Assembly: GCA_028874675.1 (NCBI GenBank)
Contig: JAPPJA010000338.1
Location: 1 to 11,959 of the forward strand
Length of the DNA: 11,959 nucleotides
Direction: 5' to 3'
Source of the DNA: Chloroflexota bacterium
Lineage (GTDB): Bacteria > Chloroflexota > Dehalococcoidia > Lucifugimonadales > UBA3495
Each line of letters starts with the position of its first letter. Within the stretch, counting starts at the first letter, position 1. The notes beneath the pieces are model-generated. The model did no database searches. It saw nothing but the letters and a program-made list of their open reading frames with translations, and was not told the origin of the DNA. Position numbers and translations under genes: made by a program. Positions 1 to 5,754 of the stretch are shown here, piece by piece.

Positions 1-1
1 C

Positions 2-949
2 CCCAACACCATCGTAACCTCCTACAACCGGAACTTCCCGGCCCGTAACGACGGGGAAGCCTCCACCATGAACATCATCGGCAGCCCGGAGATCGTAACG
101 GCGCTGGCCCTGGCCGGCCGCCTGTCCTTCAACCCGTTGACCGACACCCTGGTTGGCGCCGACGGGCAGGAGTTCAAGCTGGAGCCTCCCCAGCAGGCTC
201 CGGATGTTCCCGAAGCAGACTTTGACCGGGGCTCCTCTTCCTACGAGGACCCGCCGGAAAGCGGCACGGACATTGAACTGACGGTGGCGCCGGACAGCGA
301 GCGCATCCAGCTGTTGAACCCCTGGTCTCCCTGGGACGGAGGGGACTTCGAGGACATGCCTGTGCTGGTGAAGGCCCAGGGCAAGACCACCACCGACTCC
401 ATCTCCCCCGCCGGAGTATGGCTGCGGTACCGGGGTCACCTGGACCGGTTCAGCGACAACATGTTCATGGGCGCCATCAACGCCTACAACGGGGAGGCCG
501 GCAAGGGCAAGAACGTGGTAACCGGCGAGGAGGGCGTAGGCTTCTCCCGTATCGCCCGCGATTACCAGGCCCAGGGGATCAAGTGGGTGGTGGTCGGCGA
601 CTCCAATTACGGCGAGGGCAGCAGCCGGGAGCACGCCGCCCTGTCGCCCCGCCTGCTGGGCGGCGCGGCAGTCATCGTCCGCAGCTTTGCCCGCATCCAC
701 GAGAGCAACCTCAAGAAGCAGGGTCTGCTGGCCCTCACCTTCCCGGACCCCGCCGACTACGACCGGATTCAGGAGGATGACCGCATCAGCCTGGTGGGCC
801 TTAACGACCTGGCCCCGGGCAAGCCCGTGGAGTGCCGCGTCCAGCACAGCGACGGCACCACCGAGACCCTGATGCTTAATCACTCCTACGGGGAGTCGCA
901 GGTAGCGTGGTTCAAGCTGGGTTCAGCGCTGAACCTGTTCCACCAGTAG
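2..949 (+). CDS. acn: Aconitate hydratase, C-terminal part (5' truncated by window edge)
   Basis: Aconitase interconverts citrate and isocitrate in the TCA cycle in the cytoplasm, using a [4Fe-4S] cluster. Only the last 315 residues are inside the window. The frame is open from base 2, so the ATG at 68 is internal and not a start. The fragment opens with TSYNRNFPARNDG, which carries two arginines that bind substrate in the mitochondrial-type family. It continues into the swivel domain, with GDSNYGEGSSREHAAL around fragment residues 199-214; Ser207, Ser208 and Arg209 correspond to the catalytic Ser/Arg cluster. It ends in SFARIHESNLKKQGLL and LNHSYGESQVAWFKLGSALN. The order and wording match mitochondrial-type aconitase better than AcnA/IRP or AcnB. 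The cluster cysteines lie upstream, outside the window. The stop is followed by a decamer repeat and a terminator. Identity is very secure. Confidence 0.96.
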   Translation, partial: PNTIVTSYNRNFPARNDGEASTMNIIGSPEIVTALALAGRLSFNPLTDTLVGADGQEFKLEPPQQAPDVPEADFDRGSSSYEDPPESGTDIELTVAPDSERIQLLNPWSPWDGGDFEDMPVLVKAQGKTTTDSISPAGVWLRYRGHLDRFSDNMFMGAINAYNGEAGKGKNVVTGEEGVGFSRIARDYQAQGIKWVVVGDSNYGEGSSREHAALSPRLLGGAAVIVRSFARIHESNLKKQGLLALTFPDPADYDRIQEDDRISLVGLNDLAPGKPVECRVQHSDGTTETLMLNHSYGESQVAWFKLGSALNLFHQ

Positions 950-982
950 GGGGCATATCCGCGTAGGGGCGCTCAGGGAGGG

Positions 983-1016
983 TTAATCCACGAATGCCCA
1001 CGAATGTTCAACAATG
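983..1016 (+). repeat. Decamer array A, downstream of aconitase
   Basis: TTAA is followed by three tandem 10-nt units: TCCACGAATG (987-996), CCCACGAATG (997-1006) and TTCAACAATG (1007-1016). The array starts 34 nt after the aconitase stop codon and just before its terminator. A CGTAGGGGC motif precedes it (963-970). Related arrays lie at 3744-3776, 10386-10419 and, inverted, 10518-10547. Confidence 0.8.
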
Positions 1017-1018
1017 AG

Positions 1019-1050
1019 AAAGGGGCGGGCATTAAGTTACCCGCCCCTTT
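1019..1050. terminator. Bidirectional hairpin terminator between convergent genes
   Basis: A perfect 11-bp stem, AAAGGGGCGGG (1019-1029) with CCCGCCCCTTT (1040-1050), encloses a 10-nt loop. The A/T ends give short U tracts in both directions. It lies between the aconitase gene (+) and the small minus-strand gene ending at 1082, so it can serve both. Confidence 0.8.
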
Positions 1051-1081
1051 GGTATGTCCGGTGGAAAGCCAGCAGTGGAGT

Positions 1082-1324
1082 TCAGCGTAATGCAGGAGAT
1101 GTCCTCTCCGACAGGAATCTTTGTACCTCTGTCCTAAACTCGGTTTCGTCCCGAATTTCCTCTGCTACCTCGGTTACCATGAGCTCGAACAGACCGTAGG
1201 CCTCTTGTTCATCCTCGGTCATCTCGGGATCGCTCCAATCCACGCCGGCCAGCCACTCGGCACACTCGGCGAGACTGGCGTTGGAGGCTAGAAAGTCTTG
1301 CAGCAGCCTTATCAATTCGTTCAT
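1082..1324 (-). CDS. Small acidic protein of unknown function
   Basis: An 80-residue, strongly acidic, helix-rich protein beginning MNELIRLLQDFLASNASLAECAEWL (split: MNELIRLLQDFL, then ASLAECAEWL). It has no transmembrane segment or signal peptide. The pattern 'FL-x-SL-x-EWL-x-VDW-DP' followed by an amphipathic helix and 'FL-SE' resembles short uncharacterised proteins I associate with Chloroflexota genomes; I cannot name a family. I chose the internal ATG at 1324 because it fits that pattern and has a weak purine stretch (AGAAAG) upstream. An alternative ATG at 1345 would add MVQKVTT but has no Shine-Dalgarno. The gene converges on the aconitase terminator. It diverges from the gene at 1361 with almost no intervening DNA. 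Function unknown. Confidence 0.6.
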   Translation of the reverse strand: MNELIRLLQDFLASNASLAECAEWLAGVDWSDPEMTEDEQEAYGLFELMVTEVAEEIRDETEFRTEVQRFLSERTSPALR

Positions 1325-1360
1325 GGTTGTCACTTTCTGTACCATTGAGGAGCAATTACA

Positions 1361-1651
1361 TTGACCAGAAAACCGACCTTAAGAGTATCAATAGACTTAT
1401 TGAATATCCTCTTTGACGAGTTCGAGATCTGGACCATGGTAAGGGACGGGCGGTTGGTAAGCCTACCCGCGGGAAGAAAAGATGCCCCTTCACATAATTA
1501 TCCCGGCTCTCTCAGCCGCATTGCAAAACACAGCCTTCCCAACGGCAAACATGTCGCTACCAGCCACCGCATAGAGGCGACGGACGGCACCATACTACAC
1601 GAAGATGCAAAAGATTTTCACTTACAGGAAGTTTGCCTCTGGAGGCTATAG
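1361..1651 (+). CDS. Hypothetical 96-residue protein, TTG start
   Basis: A 96-residue protein starting at TTG (1361). The start is supported by a good Shine-Dalgarno, TGAGGAG at 1346-1352, with 8 nt spacing. The N-terminal half (VSIDLLNILFDEFEIWTMV) looks like a hydrophobic strand/helix without being a membrane segment. The C-terminal half (SRIAKHSLPNGKHVATSHRI, DGTILHEDAKDFHL, CLWRL) has alternating strand-like character, suggesting a small beta-rich domain. No catalytic motif is visible and I do not recognise the family. Base composition is more AT-rich than the flanking metabolic genes, which may mean later acquisition. The stop lies only 20 nt from the end of the convergent membrane-protein gene. 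Pairing with the acidic divergent neighbour could suggest a small two-protein module, but nothing in the sequence proves it. Confidence 0.6.
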   Translation: MTRKPTLRVSIDLLNILFDEFEIWTMVRDGRLVSLPAGRKDAPSHNYPGSLSRIAKHSLPNGKHVATSHRIEATDGTILHEDAKDFHLQEVCLWRL

Positions 1652-1671
1652 TTCTGCCACCCAAGTCCCCG

Positions 1672-2424
1672 CTACACGCCGACGGGTTCGGCGGGCTTCT
1701 CGGCCTCCAGCTCGGGGATGCCCTTGCAAAATCCAATGCCCAGAACTATCAGCCACAGCGCTCCCACCATCAGCACTATGCTGCTGACCACGGCCATAAA
1801 TGCCAGGCCCGCATCGTGGAAGTGCTGGGTGAACAGCAGATTAGCCAGACCCCCGGCCCCCACGAGGGCACAGCCGTAGGCCGCCAGCTTGTAAATGTTC
1901 AACGTCGCGAAGTGGGCGGCCAGCCCGAAGCCAAGCAACAATCCGGCCAGGGAAGATATGGACAGAAAAGCAATGTATGTTGCCGCGCCGGCGGTATAAA
2001 TGGCCAGGGCCAGGTCGGGCGAACCCATAACCGCCGCAGATGCGGGGTCGCCGGTTACTCCGTGGGCAACTACGTGCACTACCATGTGACGCGCTCCCAG
2101 CCCCAGCACCAGGGCGCCATAGGAGAAGAGCATGCCAAAGACGCCAAAGCGGAGGGCAAACCCGGCCAGCCCCCCGGGTGTGCTGCGTATCCGGGTCAGG
2201 GCGAACAGGCCGTAGCCCTCCAGGAACAGGGAAAGCATCATTACCATCGTCAATACGTGGGTCAGTGCGGCATAGTCGGCCAGCGCCTCAATCGCCTCAG
2301 GGAAGTTGTTGTGGTCCACGGGTGAAACAAATAGCCCCCCTGGGAACAACACAAAGGAAAAAGCCGAGAGTATGACACCGACTATCAGGGCAAGCCCGGC
2401 AGACTTGTTGGCTGACATGCTCAT
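1672..2424 (-). CDS. Polytopic membrane protein of unknown function
   Basis: A 250-residue integral membrane protein. The start at 2424 (MSMSANKSAG) is chosen because AGAGGAGGG (2431-2439) lies 6 nt upstream of the ATG; a longer frame from 2487 has no such signal. Hydrophobic stretches suggest about six or seven helices: roughly residues 9-28, 52-75, 88-110, 140-170 (possibly two), 178-198 and 205-230. An amphipathic loop containing VDHNNFPEAIEAL follows the first helix, and a charged tail (ELEAEKPAEPVGV) closes the protein. Histidines lie near helix 3 (RHMVVHVVAHGV) and helix 5 (FTQHFHDAG). They might bind a metal or heme, but there is no recognisable ligand signature. No family is recognised. 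The gene appears monocistronic and converges on the 1361-1651 gene. Confidence 0.75.
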   Translation of the reverse strand: MSMSANKSAGLALIVGVILSAFSFVLFPGGLFVSPVDHNNFPEAIEALADYAALTHVLTMVMMLSLFLEGYGLFALTRIRSTPGGLAGFALRFGVFGMLFSYGALVLGLGARHMVVHVVAHGVTGDPASAAVMGSPDLALAIYTAGAATYIAFLSISSLAGLLLGFGLAAHFATLNIYKLAAYGCALVGAGGLANLLFTQHFHDAGLAFMAVVSSIVLMVGALWLIVLGIGFCKGIPELEAEKPAEPVGV

Positions 2425-2566
2425 AACAACCCCTCCTCTATTGCATTTTGTGATAACGGTCCTGTCCACATTAGCATTCCACTGCATCGCTACACAACAG
2501 CCGCCACCATTAACCCGCCGAAAGTAAACAATCCTTCACTCTTGTCGTGGGTAAGCAGCACCCGGG

Positions 2567-2575
2567 TGATATAAT
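2567..2575 (+). promoter_or_regulatory. Extended -10 promoter for the peptidase gene
   Basis: TGATATAAT (2567-2575) is a perfect extended -10 element (TGnTATAAT). A TTGTCG at 2542-2547 is too far away (22-nt spacer) to be a good -35, which is acceptable for an extended -10 promoter. Expected transcription start is about 2582, giving a 29-nt leader if translation began at 2611 or about 98 nt if at 2680. Confidence 0.6.
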
Positions 2576-2679
2576 CGCCAAAATCCCCGCATAAACGTAT
2601 ATTTTGATCCATCACCGACACCAGTGCACGGCCCCTTGATATTCTGGCCGGGCTGGGCGCCCCCCCGGCCACATCCTTC

Positions 2680-3720
2680 ATGGAAGGCGGCGTTGCACGG
2701 GTGGTAAGGGAGGCGCTGGACGAGGCCCAGGTGCCTCATCGTACGGATAGCTACGGCAACATCATCGCCCACCTGTCCGGAACCGACTCTGACGGGTCAA
2801 TTCCGCCCATCGCTTTCATGGCCCACATGGACCATCCCGGCTTTGAGGCCGTTGCCGCGGATGGCGACTTCCTGGTGGGGGCGGCCATGGGCGGCGTGCC
2901 CCAGTCCTCCTTCAAGGCGGGTGTGCCCCTGCAGGTAATCCTGCCCGACGGTGAGCGACTGGCAGCGGTTACGGCGGGGCCTTCAGGGGAAGCGTCGGAG
3001 CGAAAGGTTTTGATCAGCCTGGAAGACTCATCCCGCCTGGCCGAAATACCCCTGCCTTCATCCGCGGTCTTCGACCTGGTGGATTTTCAGCTGGAAGACG
3101 GCTATATCCGAATGCGGGCACTGGACGACCTGGCCGGCTGCGGGAGTACCCTGGCCATGCTGACTGTCCTGGCCGGGGAGCAACCGGCCGGCGATGTCTA
3201 TGGCGTCTTCACCCGCGCCGAGGAGGTTGGCCTGGTGGGCGCCCGCCTGCTGGCCGAAGCGGAAACGCTGCCCAGCGATACCCTGGTGGTGTCCCTGGAG
3301 TCCAGCCGCACCCTGCCCGGGGCGGAAATCGGCAACGGGCCGGTGATCAGGGTGGGCGACGCGGGATTCACCTTCAATGCCGATGCCGAGTCTCCCCTGA
3401 CCCGCGCCAGGGAGACCCTGCAGGCCCGCCCCGAGGGGTTCAAGGTGCAGCGCCAGTTGATGAGCGGCGGCAGCTGTGAGGCCAGCGCCTTTTCCGTCTA
3501 TGGCTACCGCACCACCGGCATTGCCTTCCCCCTGGGCAACTACCACAACGGCGCCCCCGACGGCGGCATAGAGGCGGAGTACATCCACGAGGAGGACTAC
3601 CTGGGCGGCGTGGAACTTATGCTGGAAGCCGTTCGTCGCATGCCCGAACGGGAAAACACCTTCTTCCGCCAGCGTCTCCGTGAAATACCGGAGGAGTTTC
3701 GGGAACGGATGAGGAGTTAG
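2680..3720 (+). CDS. M42-like zinc aminopeptidase (M20/M28/M42 superfamily)
   Basis: A cytoplasmic co-catalytic zinc exopeptidase that probably trims free peptides. Numbering from the ATG at 2680 gives 346 residues. Candidate metal and catalytic residues sit in the family order: His49 and Asp51 in FMAHMDHPG, Asp149/Asp150 in RALDDLAGCG (the bridging-Asp region), Glu181/Glu182 in TRAEEVGLVGA, Glu207 in VVSLESSRT (usually Asp in M42), and a terminal His at 289 (GNYHNG) or 303 (EYIHEED). The insert between 55 and 140 matches the M42 PDZ-like/beta domain. The ATG at 2680 has no Shine-Dalgarno. In-frame sequence upstream (2608-2679) reads TDTSARPLDILAGLGAPPAT, like the missing first helix of the family, but contains no ATG/GTG/TTG. 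The true start may be a near-cognate codon such as ATC 2611 (369 residues). Substrate specificity cannot be told from sequence. Confidence 0.85.
   Translation: MEGGVARVVREALDEAQVPHRTDSYGNIIAHLSGTDSDGSIPPIAFMAHMDHPGFEAVAADGDFLVGAAMGGVPQSSFKAGVPLQVILPDGERLAAVTAGPSGEASERKVLISLEDSSRLAEIPLPSSAVFDLVDFQLEDGYIRMRALDDLAGCGSTLAMLTVLAGEQPAGDVYGVFTRAEEVGLVGARLLAEAETLPSDTLVVSLESSRTLPGAEIGNGPVIRVGDAGFTFNADAESPLTRARETLQARPEGFKVQRQLMSGGSCEASAFSVYGYRTTGIAFPLGNYHNGAPDGGIEAEYIHEEDYLGGVELMLEAVRRMPERENTFFRQRLREIPEEFRERMRS
3649..3713 (+). repeat. Peptidase 3'-end segment, parent of the copy at 4748-4811
   Basis: These 65 nt of the peptidase gene encode the segment around RENTFFRQRLREIPEEFRERM. They recur, with substitutions and a 1-nt length change, at 4748-4811. 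Both copies begin CGGGAAAACACCTTC and end GGGAACGGATGAG. The two copies bracket the Uma2 cassette. Confidence 0.75.
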
Positions 3721-3743
3721 AATTTATTCCGCGAAGGGGCTTG

Positions 3744-3776
3744 TTATCCACGAATAGACACGAATGTCCACCAATG
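3744..3776 (+). repeat. Decamer array B, downstream of the peptidase gene
   Basis: TTA is followed by TCCACGAATA (3747-3756), GACACGAATG (3757-3766) and TCCACCAATG (3767-3776). It starts 24 nt after the peptidase stop codon, in the sense orientation. A GCGAAGGGGC motif precedes it (3731-3740) and CCGTAGGGGC follows (3791-3800), echoing the CGTAGGGGC that accompanies arrays A and C. Confidence 0.8.
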
Positions 3777-3791
3777 GGTTGAACGCTTTGC

Positions 3792-3880
3792 CGTAGGGGC
3801 AGCCGCAAGGGCTGTCCTTGCCCGAGTTTCTGCTTGCCCGAGTTTCCGAGCCGTCTCCAGAACGACTCTGCCTCGGAAAC
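3792..3880. repeat. Cluster of hairpins and direct repeats upstream of the Uma2 gene
   Basis: Three overlapping structures occur here. GGGCAGCC/GGCTGTCC form an 8-bp stem (one G-U pair) after CGTAGGGGC, around 3798-3818. A 14-nt exact direct repeat, CTTGCCCGAGTTTC, occurs at 3817-3830 and 3833-3846. GTTTCCGAG (3842-3850) is the exact inverse of CTCGGAAAC (3872-3880). There is no U tract after the last stem, so this looks like a REP-type repeat cluster rather than a standard terminator. Confidence 0.6.
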
Positions 3881-3959
3881 CGAGCCATTTGACTTCCTTG
3901 AGTAGCCACTGCCACAATACCTGTAACAGTACCGCATCTCTCGCAAGGGAGAGAACAAC

Positions 3960-4667
3960 ATGACCACACCAGCCGCCGGCTCCAGTCCCGCCAAACAGCC
4001 TCCTCCCTTCCGGCTTCCCGACATACCGGAGAAAGACCCCAATGATATGACCAGTTCCAAGCATCTGGCCAGGAACGGCAACATGTACCGGCTCGCCCAC
4101 CACCTGGACAATCCCGGCACCACCATCGTATCCGGAGAAAGGTACATATGCGCCGAACCCGGAAGCCCCGGGCGTTATCCCGATCTCCTGGTGGCCTTCG
4201 ACGCAGATCCGGAACTGTACGAATCCAACAACGGTTACGTGGTTTCGCTGCAGGCGAAACCGCCGGACCTGGTGCTGGAGATCGCGTCGCGAGCTACGGG
4301 TCATATGGATACGGGAGAGAAACGGGACTTTTACGCCAGTCTGGGCATTGCCGAATACTGGCGCTTTGACGAGACCGGCGAGTTCCATGGTGAAAAGTTG
4401 GGTGGAGACCGGTTGGTAGATGGCGCCTACCAATCAATTCCAGTAGAGACCCTGGCTGACGGACGCATCAGAAGTTATAGCCGGTTACTGGGTCTTTATA
4501 TCTGCTGGGAGATGGGAAACCTGGAGTTCTACGACCCCAAGACAGGCTCTCCTCTGCCCAGCCTGGACTCTCTCGGAGAAGAGCTGCAAGCGGAACAGCA
4601 GCAGCGGGAAATGGCCGAATCACGGATTCGGCAACTGGAGGAGCAGCTCCGGCAGAGTCAACCGTGA
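3960..4667 (+). CDS. Uma2-family (DUF820, PD-(D/E)XK nuclease fold) protein
   Basis: A 235-residue protein of the Uma2/DUF820 group, which has a restriction-endonuclease-like fold; members are often multicopy and their biological role is unsettled. Visible core: Asp75 in GRYPDLLVAFD, Asp103 and Glu107 in PPDLVLEIAS, Lys121 in TGEKRDFYASLGIAEYWRFD. Together these make a plausible PD-(D/E)XK metal site, so the enzyme looks catalytically intact. The C-terminal ~34 residues, rich in Glu and Gln (SLGEELQAEQQQREMAES, RIRQLEEQL), form a predicted coiled coil, a common tail in this family. The start is ATG 3960 with GGGAGAG at 3947-3953, 6 nt upstream. The gene stands alone in a repeat-dense cassette between two copies of the peptidase 3' end, which fits insertion or duplication. 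DNA cleavage activity is inferred, not shown. Confidence 0.88.
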   Translation: MTTPAAGSSPAKQPPPFRLPDIPEKDPNDMTSSKHLARNGNMYRLAHHLDNPGTTIVSGERYICAEPGSPGRYPDLLVAFDADPELYESNNGYVVSLQAKPPDLVLEIASRATGHMDTGEKRDFYASLGIAEYWRFDETGEFHGEKLGGDRLVDGAYQSIPVETLADGRIRSYSRLLGLYICWEMGNLEFYDPKTGSPLPSLDSLGEELQAEQQQREMAESRIRQLEEQLRQSQP

Positions 4668-4747
4668 ATGCCCTCCAGGTATGAGTTCTCGGGAACCCGA
4701 CAAACTCGGGAACGGCGCCGGGTGGGCCTGAAACGCCCTAAACCGGC

Positions 4748-4811
4748 CGGGAAAACACCTTCTTCCGCCAGCGCCTCCGGTAATTCCCGAAGCGCCTCGG
4801 GAACGGATGAG
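4748..4811 (+). pseudogene. Relic of a peptidase 3' end (second copy)
   Basis: In frame it still reads RENTFFRQRLR and then hits TAA, matching the peptidase C-terminus at 3649-3713. After CTCCG the two copies differ at several bases and by 1 nt, then rejoin at CGGGAACGGATGAG. No peptidase sequence is recognisable upstream of the relic, so it is either a decayed partial tandem duplication or the remnant of a second M42-like gene. It marks the right boundary of the Uma2 cassette. Confidence 0.7.
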
Positions 4812-4949
4812 ACTTGAACAAAGTAAACATTTATGATAATTTAATGTTGGTTTGAGAAGCCAATTTTCCGTCGTAATCAGGCCCGTCCTCAGGTTTTTGG
4901 AGGTATGCCAGAGCCAATAGATTTGATAGCTTTAAGTCAAGTGTTGTAG

Positions 4950-5005
4950 CAAGGCGCCTAAGTTTGTCTGATGTCTCAACAGCCGTGGACAAAGGCGCCT
5001 TGACT
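4950..5005 (+). promoter_or_regulatory. Candidate operator/promoter of the toxin-antitoxin operon
   Basis: Two copies of the self-complementary AGGCGCCT (4952-4959 and 4993-5000) have centres 41 bp apart, close to four helical turns. The second is a 10-bp perfect palindrome, AAGGCGCCTT (4992-5001). It runs into TTGACT (5000-5005), a near-consensus -35; a weak -10 (TATGGA, 5024-5029) follows after 18 nt. The copies also form an inverted repeat, CAAGGCGCCT/AGGCGCCTTG. Placement suggests autorepression by the Xre antitoxin. Confidence 0.45.
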
Positions 5006-5058
5006 TTGAAAATGGAGAAAGCCTATGGAAGTTGCAAACGTAAGGAGACTAAGAGTCT

Positions 5059-5433
5059 ATGGACAGGCACTTACTCTTGGAAGGCCAGGCCTTCGAAATT
5101 TTCGCTGTAAGCTGGAGCAGGGCAGGAGTTGACCACTGCCCAGTCCTTGAGTTTCTTGAAGAAGTCTCGGAGCCTTCACGAAAATCGTTGCTCTCGATCA
5201 TTCAACAACATGCTGACAGGGGCCCAATACTAAACGTGCAAAGGTCCCGCCATTTGAGCAACGGGATCTTCGAGTTTAAATCTCGGCAAGGAGACCGGAT
5301 TCTGTACTTCTATCCAGAGGGACAAAGGGGCGTCACAATCCTCACCCACGGATTTCGAAAGGGAGTACGAATCAGTACTGAGATAGATCGAGCCACCAAT
5401 TTTAGAACCGAATACCTAGAAAGTTTTCGTTGA
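5059..5433 (+). CDS. higB: HigB/Gp49-like (RelE superfamily) toxin
   Basis: A 124-residue protein resembling the phage-derived Gp49/HigB branch of RelE-type toxins, which are ribosome-dependent mRNA endonucleases. Supporting pattern: PVLEFLEEVSEPSRKSLLSII (helical start), ADRGPI, RSRHLSNGIFEFKS (the 'L-x-x-G-hEhR' strand), GDRILYFYPEG, VTILTHGFRKGV (the 'hLhhF-KK' strand with a basic patch), and a final helix IDRATNFRTEYLESF. The usual antitoxin-downstream order of hig loci is kept. The ATG at 5059 is preceded by AAGGAG (5042-5047) at 11 nt, slightly long. The ~15 residues before the core (MDRHLLLEGQAFEIF) are a little longer than in minimal family members. Composition is more AT-rich than neighbours, as expected for a mobile toxin-antitoxin cassette. 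The gene symbol is by family and order, not by close identity. Confidence 0.8.
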   Translation: MDRHLLLEGQAFEIFAVSWSRAGVDHCPVLEFLEEVSEPSRKSLLSIIQQHADRGPILNVQRSRHLSNGIFEFKSRQGDRILYFYPEGQRGVTILTHGFRKGVRISTEIDRATNFRTEYLESFR

Positions 5434-5463
5434 TTAGACAACAGAAATTCAACGAGTAAGAAA

Positions 5464-5754
5464 GTGTTAGAACAGTACTTTATAAAATACGAGAAAGACC
5501 CCGACTTTCTGGCCGAAGGTCTCTCTATTGGAATTATAGAAACTTCGCTAAAAGTAATGAAGCGGAAGGGTATCAGCAGGGCGGACCTGGCCAGGGAGAT
5601 GGGTGTGCCCAAGTCCCAGATTTCCCGGCTCTTTAATGCGCCGCCCAATCTGACGCTGCTGACCATTGCCCGCATTGCCGTTGCACTGGGAGTGGAACCG
5701 CGGGCCCTGCTCAACACCGAAACGGCGATAGAAGAAGAGATCGCCGTGCCCTAA
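5464..5754 (+). CDS. higA: Xre-family antitoxin (HigA-like)
   Basis: A 96-residue DNA-binding antitoxin starting at GTG 5464, 30 nt after the toxin stop; only a weak GAG-containing signal precedes it. The helix-turn-helix spans about residues 36-60 (KGISRADLAREMGVPKSQIS, RLFN), followed by LTLLTIARIAVALGVEPRALL, the standard Xre/cro-C1 dimer-core helices. The N-terminal segment (LEQYFIKYEKDPDFLAEGL) is of the kind seen in antitoxins that sit beside Gp49-like toxins and probably wraps the toxin. It should neutralise the upstream toxin and repress the operon through the palindromes at 4952-5001. The last 4 bp overlap the end of the convergent NAD+ synthetase gene, so the cassette abuts a housekeeping gene with no spacer or terminator. 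Confidence 0.83.
   Translation: MLEQYFIKYEKDPDFLAEGLSIGIIETSLKVMKRKGISRADLAREMGVPKSQISRLFNAPPNLTLLTIARIAVALGVEPRALLNTETAIEEEIAVP

Larger units (their letters stand above)
4668..5058. other. 391-nt gene-free stretch: peptidase relic, AT-rich DNA and toxin-antitoxin control region
   Basis: No gene is visible. From 4687 there are two near-repeats of CTCGGGAAC. At 4748-4811 lies a decayed copy of the peptidase 3' end. From about 4812 composition turns AT-rich (for example TTTATGATAATTTAATG). From 4934 to 5047 lie the inverted repeats, a -35-like TTGACT and the ribosome-binding site of the toxin gene. The compositional step at about 4812 may mark a junction of acquired DNA. Confidence 0.55.

Noticed and set aside
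983..1016. Short tandem units considered as a CRISPR fragment
   Set aside because: The units are contiguous 10-mers without spacers and recur singly at four places; there is no cas gene.
1633..2325. Plus-strand open frame of 230 codons
   Set aside because: Shadow of the minus-strand membrane protein, which has a strong Shine-Dalgarno and clear hydrophobic helices.
5013..5106. Short leader open frame starting at ATG 5013 before the toxin gene
   Set aside because: About 30 codons with no ribosome-binding site, overlapping the toxin gene out of frame; no support beyond an open frame.
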